From Cyclobacteriaceae bacterium (GTDB lineage Bacteria > Bacteroidota > Bacteroidia > Cytophagales > Cyclobacteriaceae), in NCBI GenBank assembly GCA_027533395.1, contig JAPZUF010000012.1, positions 120,669 to 184,668 on the forward strand: a stretch of DNA of 64,000 bases, read 5' to 3'. A program made the translations under genes and the position numbers. Positions 53,962 through 61,540 of this stretch are shown piece after piece. Positions within the stretch are counted from its first letter, which is position 1, and every line of letters begins with the position of its first letter. The notes under the pieces are model-generated. The model did not search any database, was not told the DNA's origin, and saw nothing but the letters and a program-made list of their open reading frames with translations.

Positions 53962-54216
53962 TCAACTATTTATGACTTCTATTTTGTTTATTTCAGGCAC
54001 TCCTTTTCTTACAGCTTCTTCAACTCCTGCCTTAAAAGTAAGACTACTCATTTTGCAAGTACTGCAAGCCCCAACAAATTCTAGTTTAAGTATATTATCT
54101 TTTGTTAACTCTGTAATCCTAATATTACCGCCATCAGCAAGTAAATAAGGTCTTATGGTATCCAAAGAGCTTTCTACTTTTTCTAATAATGTTTCATTAT
54201 TCATTTCTACTTTCAA
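53962..54216 (-). CDS. NifU C-terminal-domain protein (iron-sulfur scaffold)
   Basis: 84 residues (a start at MNNETL, four codons in, is also possible). The single NifU-C/Nfu domain has DTIRPYLLADGGNIRI and LEFVGACSTCKMSSLTFKAGVE, where the CxxC holds a transient iron-sulfur cluster for delivery to target proteins. It lies 44 bases downstream of mrp/apbC, a second iron-sulfur carrier, and the two form a sensible cluster-delivery pair. The respiratory complexes encoded in this window are possible clients (inference). Confidence 0.92.
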   Translation of the reverse strand: MKVEMNNETLLEKVESSLDTIRPYLLADGGNIRITELTKDNILKLEFVGACSTCKMSSLTFKAGVEEAVRKGVPEINKIEVINS

Positions 54217-54260
54217 ATTTAAATTTTTTGTTCTAATAGTTGACCGTTATGTAACGCATC

Positions 54261-55355
54261 TTAAACTATTATTTCCACTTTTTTGGTTTGCATTTGGCTT
54301 GCATTGCGAATCGCAATTTGTCTGGCTAAAGTTTCCGCTAACTCTTGAAAAGATTGTGCCGTGATTCCTTCTTTTAAAACAGCAGGTAAACCGCTGTCCC
54401 CACTTTCTCTGATGCTTTGCACCAAAGGAATTTGGCCAAGAAATGGAACTTCAAACTTTTTAGCCAGGTTCTCTCCTCCATCTTTACCAAAAATATAGTA
54501 TTTGTTATTGGGTAACTCTTCTGGCGTGAAGTAAGCCATGTTTTCAATTACACCAATAATGGGTACATTGATTTGAGGTTGCTTGAACATAGCCAAACCT
54601 TTTTGTGCATCGGCTATAGCAACTTTTTGTGGAGTCGTTACGATAACGGCTCCAGTAACCGGAACAGTTTGTACCAAGGTTAAATGAATATCGCTTGTAC
54701 CAGGAGGTAAGTCGATAAGTAAATAATCTAATTCTCCCCATTCAGCATCGCTAATAAATTGCTTTAAAGCAGAGCTGGCCATCGGACCACGCCATACAAC
54801 TGCCGAGTCTGGAGGCGTTAAAAAACCAATTGACATAATTTTAACACCGTATTGTTCGATAGGAACGATGATGTTTTTTCCGTTTACACTTTTTACGGCC
54901 GGCTGCTCGAATTCGCAATTGAACATGACTGGCATAGAAGGACCATAAATATCGGCATCAATCAATCCTACTTTTGCTCCTGCTTTAGCTAATGCCACCG
55001 CCAAATTGCTGGTCACAGTTGATTTACCCACCCCTCCTTTGCCGGAGGCTATTGCCACAATGTTTTTGACACCCGGAAGAAGCGGTGCATTATCGCGTAG
55101 GGTGGTGACAGAGGAAGTCATTTCTATGTTGATTGTTAAGGCATCACCAACCACTTTTTTAACTGCTTCCCGACAGTCATTTTCAATCTTTGCCTTTAGC
55201 GGACAAGCAGGCGTTGTTAACACAACTGTAAAAGAAACCTGTTGCGCATCAATTTTAATATTTTTAATCATGCCCAAACTCACCAAATCCCTTTGAATAT
55301 CGGGGTCGTTTACAGTGCTGAGGGCTTTTAATACGTCATTTTCAGTGAAATTCAT
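54261..55355 (-). CDS. apbC: Mrp/ApbC-type iron-sulfur carrier ATPase
   Basis: A P-loop ATPase that carries and transfers iron-sulfur clusters. The start at 55355 (MNFTENDVLKALSTVNDPDI) was chosen because the frame's 19 upstream codons do not fit the family; it gives 364 residues. An N-terminal MIP18/DUF59 domain (about 1-95; VNDPDIQRDLVSLGMI, TPACPLK) precedes the deviant Walker A AIASGKGGVGKSTVTSNLAVALAKAG near 100. LLIDLPPGTSDIHLTL and IGVIENMAYF follow. The canonical C-terminal CxxC of Mrp is not present: the region reads IENMAYFTPEELPNNKYYIFG. A Tn7-like element is inserted 66 bases upstream of this start. Confidence 0.92.
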   Translation of the reverse strand: MNFTENDVLKALSTVNDPDIQRDLVSLGMIKNIKIDAQQVSFTVVLTTPACPLKAKIENDCREAVKKVVGDALTINIEMTSSVTTLRDNAPLLPGVKNIVAIASGKGGVGKSTVTSNLAVALAKAGAKVGLIDADIYGPSMPVMFNCEFEQPAVKSVNGKNIIVPIEQYGVKIMSIGFLTPPDSAVVWRGPMASSALKQFISDAEWGELDYLLIDLPPGTSDIHLTLVQTVPVTGAVIVTTPQKVAIADAQKGLAMFKQPQINVPIIGVIENMAYFTPEELPNNKYYIFGKDGGENLAKKFEVPFLGQIPLVQSIRESGDSGLPAVLKEGITAQSFQELAETLARQIAIRNASQMQTKKVEIIV

Positions 55356-55426
55356 GATGCAAATTACCTTTGTTGTATGTAAGTTGGAAATAGTCTTAAT
55401 AAAAACCTTCAAAAACCTGTTTTGGT

Positions 55427-55449
55427 TGTGGCGTTTTATTAAAGTTGGA
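55427..55449 (+). repeat. Left terminal inverted repeat of element A
   Basis: 23 bp, starts TGTGGCG and ends AAAGTTGGA. It differs from the right repeat at one position and from the second element's left end (63217-63239) at one position. Confidence 0.88.
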
Positions 55450-55505
55450 TACTAGTTTGTTAAACTTGGTGCCTAGTTTGACAATGTTGGGAACCTTTGA
55501 AATTA
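55443..55505 (+). repeat. Three tandem 21-bp iterated sites at the left end
   Basis: Units at 55443-55463, 55464-55484 and 55485-55505. They align as AGTTGGATACTAGTTTGTTA-A, ACTTGGTGCCTAGTTTGACA-A and TGTTGGGAACCTTTGAAATT-A. The shared core is TTGGnnnCTAGTTTG, weaker in the third unit. Head-to-tail repeats of about 20 bp next to the terminus are how TnsB-type transposases bind Tn7 ends. The first unit overlaps the terminal inverted repeat. Confidence 0.7.
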
Positions 55506-55597
55506 CCTAAATTATTGATTTTTGGACTTTAAATATTCTTTTATCTCTTTTTTATAGGGAAAAATTTATAGGGAAAAAGTTTTTTAAGACCATTAAT

Positions 55598-57019
55598 ATG
55601 ATTGCCTACTTTCCAGAGATTTTGCCAGATGAATCACTTTATAGTTTGGTTTGTCGATACAAGAAATACAATTTTCCATTGAACCATCATCATGTTACCC
55701 AACAACTATTCGGGAAAACACATATTGCTGTTCGCCCAGATTTAACTGTACGGTTAAAAGAATTTTCAGATAGAACTTTTCACATATTAAAATTAGATGT
55801 AAGTGATGTGATTTATAAGCTCACAATTTGGCCTTTCTATTTTCATTTTCTTTTGCCAAATAGAAAAGGCCTTCTTTTGGATAAGTTGAAAAAAGTGACA
55901 CAAAAAAATTTTTTACAGACCAGCGGCTTATTGAATAAATACTTCTTTGGAAGCACCTTACCAAAATACTGCCCTGTTTGTATGGCAGACGCTTATAAAT
56001 ACTATGGTATTTTTTATTGGAAAAAAGTGCATCAAATTCCAAGTATACTTGTTTGTCCAATCCATAATTGTTTTCTTAAAACAGCTAAAGTAAATGAAAA
56101 AGAAGTTACAAGTTTTTATCAACTTGTAGATGCCTCACAAGAATCTTGCGACTTAAATGACATTATGGTTAATGAAGATTTATTTTTGTTTGATTTAGCA
56201 AACAGCATGTATGGCTTACTTTTAGAAAAGGATAAGGAGAGTCATTTATTTAATAAGCAAAGACTCGTAATGTTGGTTAAAATGTTGTATCCTGTTAAAA
56301 AACATAATGAAAATATGAAGTTAATTCAAGATATAAACCAGTTTTATGAAATTAAGCTTTTATCACTCTTTATAAAAGATGAAATAACTAGAGAATCATT
56401 TTTTAACCTAAATGACATGCGGAGAAATTTTGAAAATCCATTAAAAAATTTGCTAATGATTAAATTTTTGGAACATCAACTTAAATGTAAAGTTGATGAA
56501 ATTGACTTTTGTGTGGGTGAAGGAAAGTTAACTCATCGTATTTTATCAAATGCTAATAATTTTGATTTAAATGAAAGCACAATAGAAGATTTAAAAGCTA
56601 AAAAGATAGAATGTAGAAAGGAGTGGAATAAGATCTTATCTGATAATGCACAATTAAAAATAAGTTACATAAGGAAATTTTATAAAGAGTTGACTAAATT
56701 CTTACTTACATATGATAAGGCTTGGTTAATAAAGGTAAATAAAGCACATCATTTGAACTATTTGAAAATTAAGAAAGCAAACTTAGACTCTCAATACATT
56801 CATACTGACAAAAATTATTGCGAAGAAATACACAAGGCTTACGAAACACTTGTTAAGAAAAAATATAGAAAGATAATTACAAGAACCATTTTATTACGGA
56901 TTGCTCAAATACCAAGAACAGAGGCATTAAGAAAACTTCCAGAAACGAATAAGCTCATCGGTAAATTAATTGAAACGAAAGAACAAAAGGATAAGCGGTT
57001 AAATAGATCTACCTTTTAA
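55598..57019 (+). CDS. TniQ/TnsD-family transposon target-selection protein
   Basis: 473 residues. The N-terminal TniQ domain starts MIAYFPEILPDESLYSLVCR, which is diagnostic. A zinc finger follows: YCPVCMADAYKYYG near residue 127, then LVCPIHNCFL, giving the Cys2...Cys-His pattern. The C-terminal half has a TnsD-like region with ISYIRKFYKELTKFLLTYDKAWL near 370 and RTILLRIAQIPRTEALRKLP near 430. Length is close to Tn7 TnsD (about 508). In Tn7, TnsD binds the chromosomal attachment site and recruits TnsC. The gene starts 93 bases inside the iterated sites and reads inward. Lys/Asn-rich, AT-rich codon use sets it apart from the chromosome genes beside it. A 63-base copy of its start occurs at 63375. 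Confidence 0.88.
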   Translation: MIAYFPEILPDESLYSLVCRYKKYNFPLNHHHVTQQLFGKTHIAVRPDLTVRLKEFSDRTFHILKLDVSDVIYKLTIWPFYFHFLLPNRKGLLLDKLKKVTQKNFLQTSGLLNKYFFGSTLPKYCPVCMADAYKYYGIFYWKKVHQIPSILVCPIHNCFLKTAKVNEKEVTSFYQLVDASQESCDLNDIMVNEDLFLFDLANSMYGLLLEKDKESHLFNKQRLVMLVKMLYPVKKHNENMKLIQDINQFYEIKLLSLFIKDEITRESFFNLNDMRRNFENPLKNLLMIKFLEHQLKCKVDEIDFCVGEGKLTHRILSNANNFDLNESTIEDLKAKKIECRKEWNKILSDNAQLKISYIRKFYKELTKFLLTYDKAWLIKVNKAHHLNYLKIKKANLDSQYIHTDKNYCEEIHKAYETLVKKKYRKIITRTILLRIAQIPRTEALRKLPETNKLIGKLIETKEQKDKRLNRSTF

Positions 57020-57098
57020 AGTAATACAAGGGTAGGTAATCACTTTTGTAACTTTTGATCGATATGTCACCTAGTGCGGCTTCCAGATGTGCATATAC

Positions 57099-59039
57099 CT
57101 AAGCGATGGCTGTTACTGTTACTATTTCCCACATGTTAGTATTTATAGTGTTATGCAATACGTTAAATCTGTCTTTGTGAATTGCTATGCAAAGTAGGTC
57201 AGTTGGTCGTGTAAAGCCAACGTAAGCCATTTTAGTTGAACTTTTATGATGAACTTTTGTATCATTAAAACTATTGCCTAAAAATTGAGTGGATAATCTT
57301 TCGGATTCGTGTTTACCTTGATAACACGATTCCAAATATAATGTCGCACAATGTGTTTGTCCTTTCACAGCGTGAACGCTGGTAATTTCAATTTCAAGCC
57401 CGTCTTTTTTATAATGATTGGTTGGTGTATGAATTTCGATATTTTCGGCAGGAATATAGACAATGTCATTATTGATAAATTCTGTACTTGCTGAAATAGA
57501 TTTGTCAAACATTGCTAGTAAAGTTGGAACGTATACTTTTATTCCGTTCCAAACTTCTGCTGTTTTTTCTTGGATTATTCCAATTGACCAATTGTAAAGG
57601 TTTAAATTAAGTTCATCATATTTTGTAACGTCTTTTTCCTGAATAAAATCAATGAGTTTTTTCTTTGTGTAAGGTCTATCGTCTGCGGTATTGATATTTT
57701 CTAAACGCAAAATTTTTAAAAAAGCGTTTAAAATGTTTTTACGCAAAGGCTCTAATGTTTTCTTTTTCTCATAATACAACAAATAACTTTTCAAGTTGTC
57801 GTAGTCTTGTTTGGGCTTTCCTTTTTCTTTCTTGAAGCTTTTATAATAATCTTCTAAACGTAGTTTAGTAACATCATTCCTGCTTGCTTCATCGTCTTTC
57901 CAGTCTGTATTCCAACAAATAACTTTTATTGGTTTTTCGGAATTTTCAAGTCCGTTGTCTTTTACAATTTGAGCAAAACAAGGAATAATGTTGCCGATGT
58001 TTGCTGTATCAAAAACCAAAATATGCGGTTTTATTTCACATTCGTATTTTCCGACAATATCAAAAGTTGCATCGCTGTACAAGGCAAATTTTTTTACTAC
58101 ATCGGCAATAGGTTTGCTAAGTCGTTGGCTGCCATTTAAGCGTAATATTTCTGCTCTGTCTTGCCAAACTTCTGTTGCTTTTACAGAATTATAGATTGCT
58201 TGGTTTTTGTCGCCAATTCTTTGAATTTTTGAAACGCCGTTTCCTTCATAATAAAATATCTTTTCCAATAAATTGTATTGGTGTGTATCCATATCTTGCA
58301 TTTCATCTACAAATACGAAAGAAAATCGTTTATGCAAAATGGTTCTGATATTGGGTATTTCTTTCAAATAACATTCCGCTAAAAAATATGCATCGTCATA
58401 ATTCAAAATGCCCGATAGCAAAATTTGCTGTTTTATCGTTTTGAAAGTTTTATATGATGCTGAATTGCTGTTACTTCTCAATATTATATTTCCGTTCCTT
58501 CCGTTTGTCAAATTCAAATCTATGTCAAAGCGGAAATGCTTAAACAAATTTTCTGGGTCGTGCTGATTTTTTAACCAAGTTTTGGCAGGAGAATTTGGAA
58601 GATTGTTATAACGTTTCGTTGCGACTTCATTGTAAATTTCGTGGTCAATTCTGTTTGGTTTTTTCTTGTACTTATGAACGTAAAATGGAATAGCCAAAAA
58701 TTCATCAACAAAACTTTGTATTGTGCCAATAAAATTTGGATAAGAGAACAGTTTGGGGCAATACTTTTGAATTTTTTGCTTTATTTCGTCAATGGCTGTG
58801 TTGGTATGTGATAAAACCAATATGCCAGAGCCGTCAGTAAAAGGGAGTTTGCGTTCTAAAATAACCAACTTTGCCAATAAAGCCGTTGTTTTTCCACTCC
58901 CAGGAACTGCTTGTAAATCTATTGTATTGAAATTGCGAATAAATGTTTTGCGTTCATCGTCAAATGTTTTTCCCACAGGTAACAGCAAACGTTCGGCATA
59001 TTGAATTTCTTCGTCCAATATGTTAATTATCTGTGGCAT
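57099..59039 (-). CDS. UvrD/PcrA-like superfamily 1 helicase (Gabija GajB-like)
   Basis: 646 residues. Motif I is LQAVPGSGKTTALLAKL at 42-58. Motif Ia is VLSHTNTAIDEIKQKI. Motif II is FVFVDEMQDMDTHQYN near 245. Motif III is RIGDKNQAIYN near 275. Motif V is TSVHAVKGQTHCATLYLES and motif VI is MAYVGFTRPTDLLCIA near 615, so the ATPase looks complete. It is a superfamily 1A helicase, longer than the roughly 490-residue GajB of the original Bacillus system. Its start overlaps the end of the OLD-type nuclease gene upstream by 17 bases. An OLD nuclease followed by a UvrD-like helicase is the gene order of Gabija and of class 2 OLD systems. Confidence 0.85.
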   Translation of the reverse strand: MPQIINILDEEIQYAERLLLPVGKTFDDERKTFIRNFNTIDLQAVPGSGKTTALLAKLVILERKLPFTDGSGILVLSHTNTAIDEIKQKIQKYCPKLFSYPNFIGTIQSFVDEFLAIPFYVHKYKKKPNRIDHEIYNEVATKRYNNLPNSPAKTWLKNQHDPENLFKHFRFDIDLNLTNGRNGNIILRSNSNSASYKTFKTIKQQILLSGILNYDDAYFLAECYLKEIPNIRTILHKRFSFVFVDEMQDMDTHQYNLLEKIFYYEGNGVSKIQRIGDKNQAIYNSVKATEVWQDRAEILRLNGSQRLSKPIADVVKKFALYSDATFDIVGKYECEIKPHILVFDTANIGNIIPCFAQIVKDNGLENSEKPIKVICWNTDWKDDEASRNDVTKLRLEDYYKSFKKEKGKPKQDYDNLKSYLLYYEKKKTLEPLRKNILNAFLKILRLENINTADDRPYTKKKLIDFIQEKDVTKYDELNLNLYNWSIGIIQEKTAEVWNGIKVYVPTLLAMFDKSISASTEFINNDIVYIPAENIEIHTPTNHYKKDGLEIEITSVHAVKGQTHCATLYLESCYQGKHESERLSTQFLGNSFNDTKVHHKSSTKMAYVGFTRPTDLLCIAIHKDRFNVLHNTINTNMWEIVTVTAIA

Positions 59040-60420
59040 ATTTAATCGCTTTTACAAGATAATTAATCGTATCGTTAGCATCGTCAACATTTTGAATTGT
59101 TCGAACTTCTTTGCTTAAATCTTCGTCTATTGCGTTTGCAATGTGATAAGCTATATCCGTTTTTTTCAAGGTTTTGTCTATCAACTTTGTCGCAAGAGTT
59201 TTTTCAAAATCTGTGTTCCAATCTGTATGAGTATGAATAGCTTTTGCTGCATTTCGTATTTGCGTTGTTAAACTCGCAGATTTAAACAAAGAGTACTCTA
59301 AAGTCCAATTTGGTGCAGGGAAATATTTTACACTTTGCTCTGCCTTGCCAATTATGGTTGCTAATTTTGTTTGCGTTTCTTGAGAAACGGTCTTAGGATC
59401 TCGCTTTAAAAAATCATCTCCGCTTTTTTCGTATTCTCTAATGTCGGAATCAGTAATTACTGCAACAGGAATTTTCATTTTGGGTTCTGCTTGTCGCAAG
59501 TAAATGTTTGCGTAGTGGTCAAAACCTGTATGACCGATGTTTACAATGGAAATGCCTTTTTCGGTTAAGTTTATTCCAATTGCTTTTGCAATGCTTGGCA
59601 GAAGTATTTCTTCTGCCCAACCCTCCACTAAAATCACACCTTTGGCAAAAAACAAATTGGCTTTTGTGGTGTCCAAAAATTTTTCTAAAAACTTGTAATT
59701 GTCTTTTTCCAATTTGGTGTAAGTTTCACCCATAGGAAAAGCGTTTGCGTTGTTGCAAATAATCAAGTTTTTTAGTTTGAGTTTGGAAGCTAAATTCGGG
59801 CTGTGTGTTGTAAGAATAAGTTGAATATCTTTTTGTTTTTGAAAGGCTTCAATCACTTGCATTTGTGCTTGAGGGTGCAAATGTGCTTCCAATTCTTCAA
59901 CCAAGCCTAAACGCAAGCCTGTCCAATTTGATTTGGTTAAATGAAGCAATTCCGCAGCCATAAACAGACGGTTTAAAGTTCCTAACCCCGGGTTTGGTTC
60001 GCCTTTCAAAGTCAAAGTCAATTTTTCAAGAATGCTTTTTATGTCGTTCGATGTTGCTTCAAATTCACTTTCGTGATTTTTGCTGTAAAAGCGTTTAATG
60101 TAGTTGTCAATTTTATCTTTTATCTGCTTACCTTGTTTTGGTTGCCCTGCTTCATCAACTTCGTTAAAATACTTTTCTAACTCTGTTTTTAAACCTGAAA
60201 ATATTTTAACTAAATCGTTGTCATTCTCTTTGCCTTTAAATGCTTCATCGCCTAAAAGTATTTGAGACAAACGTGAATTACGTTTTGCAATCAACTCGTT
60301 TTCCGCATCACGCAAAGGTTTTAAATAGGTTGCTTTCAGATATTCTTTTGCTTCTGCTGTGAGCAAATAGCCTTCTTCATCAACACCAGCTTTTACATCG
60401 GTTGGAATTATTTTATCAGT
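59023..60420 (-). pseudogene. OLD-family ATP-dependent nuclease (Gabija GajA-like), 5' truncated
   Basis: The frame is open from about 60420 down to the stop at 59023, but there is no ATG near its beginning. The first in-frame candidate is a TTG at 60366, giving 447 residues. What remains starts PTDVKAGVDEEGYLLTAEAK, which in relatives follows about 125 residues holding the Walker A P-loop. Retained are the ABC-type Walker B LGLVEELEAHLHPQAQMQ near 154 (counted from 60366), the H-loop LTTHSP near 185, and the TOPRIM motifs VILVEGWAEEILL near 244 and VAVITDSDI near 301. Loss of Walker A should abolish ATP binding. The break at about 60410-60425 abuts a toxin fragment on the other strand, which points to a deletion or recombination joint. 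Confidence 0.82.
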
Positions 60421-60987
60421 TTGGCGATAGGATATGGAATAATGCCTAACTTAGCATCAGGAGTAGATTTTGCAGGTAATATTTACACCTACTTCTACGA
60501 TCCTAATTCTGGCAAAAGCAAAACTACTCTTTCTTGGGTAGCACATATTGAAACAAAAAATGATAAGACACAGAGTGGTTTTAATAAGTTTGGAGTATAT
60601 GATGCAATAGGTTTTGGAGCAGATATGGCCGAGTTATATAGGCAAGGTAACGGAGCAGTTCAATTCGGAATGTCACTGGGTAAGGCTGAGAAGATTTTAA
60701 ATGACTCTAGAATTTTAAGTAAAATGAGTTCTAGTAGACAAGTTTTCAATAACTCAGTAAAGGCATTCAAAACAGGAGGAAGGTTTATTGCAGGATTAGG
60801 TTTAGCTGCAAATGCAGCAGAGTTTATAGAAAGCGATATGTCTGGAGGTGATATCGCAAAGCTTGCTGGAGGAGTGGTAATTACCGCAACTGCATTTATA
60901 CCTGTTGTTGGCCCTTTCATTTCAGTTGGCCTAGGCCTTCTTGATAGTGCAGGAGCTTTTGATGCGCTTTATCAACTTGCTGATTAA
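60421..60987 (+). pseudogene. C-terminal fragment of a polymorphic toxin-like protein
   Basis: 188 codons open from a TTG at 60421, exactly at the junction with the truncated nuclease gene. No natural start is likely; an internal Met (IMPNL) is 7 codons in. The first 70 residues (ASGVDFAGNIYTYFYDPNSG, GVYDAIGFGADMAEL) are unrecognised. The end is glycine/alanine-rich and hydrophobic: GGRFIAGLGLAANAAEFI, then LAGGVVITATAFIPVVGPFI and a hydrophobic hairpin. This resembles the membrane-active C-terminal regions of RHS-type toxins, and a small membrane protein follows 18 bases later as expected for immunity. I read it as a severed toxin C-terminus, and the toxin type is inference. Confidence 0.6.
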
Positions 60988-61005
60988 AATTTTATAAAAA
61001 TTTAT

Positions 61006-61377
61006 ATGGCTCTTGTTTTCTCATTAATAGGATTATTTGTACAGATTATCTTTCTTATGAAAAGAGATAGGCTTTTTAGTAAGCAGAAATTTAATTTAAT
61101 TTTGATGGTAAGTTTGCTATTATTTGTGATTGCTTACTTACTCATTTTTAACTATATCGGCAACGTTAAGTATGTAAAAATGTTAACAGTTCCATTTATG
61201 TCTGTTTTGATTTTTTCTGTCATTCGATTTATTTTTTTCAGAATTTACAAACGTAATGCAGAGGACACTTTCTGGTCTATGGAAATAAATCAAATAACTG
61301 ATGGCGTTTTTAATTTTATATTTTTAATTGTTGGTACTATTATGCCAATTATAATTGCTTATAAGTTTCTTCCTTGA
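61006..61377 (+). CDS. Small four-helix membrane protein, putative immunity protein
   Basis: 123 residues with four hydrophobic segments: 2-18, 29-50, 60-80 and 100-121. A short loop RIYKRNAEDTFWSMEINQITDG precedes the last helix. It starts 18 bases after the toxin-like fragment on the same strand. A multi-helix membrane protein directly after a hydrophobic toxin C-terminus fits immunity to a pore-forming or membrane-targeted toxin. I do not recognise a named family. AT-rich, with codon use like the other cargo. Confidence 0.6.
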   Translation: MALVFSLIGLFVQIIFLMKRDRLFSKQKFNLILMVSLLLFVIAYLLIFNYIGNVKYVKMLTVPFMSVLIFSVIRFIFFRIYKRNAEDTFWSMEINQITDGVFNFIFLIVGTIMPIIIAYKFLP

Positions 61378-61540
61378 TAAGTTCTTATAATTCTAAGTTA
61401 ATTGATTTCTCGAGCTTTTACCTCGTGCCATTAATAGTTAACAAACCAAACGGGCGCTAGCGAATTAGTAGTCAAATTTTGCGTTTTAATTTTTAACTCA
61501 ATAGTCATCTACAGAAAGCTTCAAATTTTTAAATTTGTCT

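Noticed and set aside
59508..59735. Plus-strand 75-residue frame within the OLD nuclease region
   Set aside because: It overlaps the TOPRIM coding part, has a composition typical of antisense frames and shows no motif.
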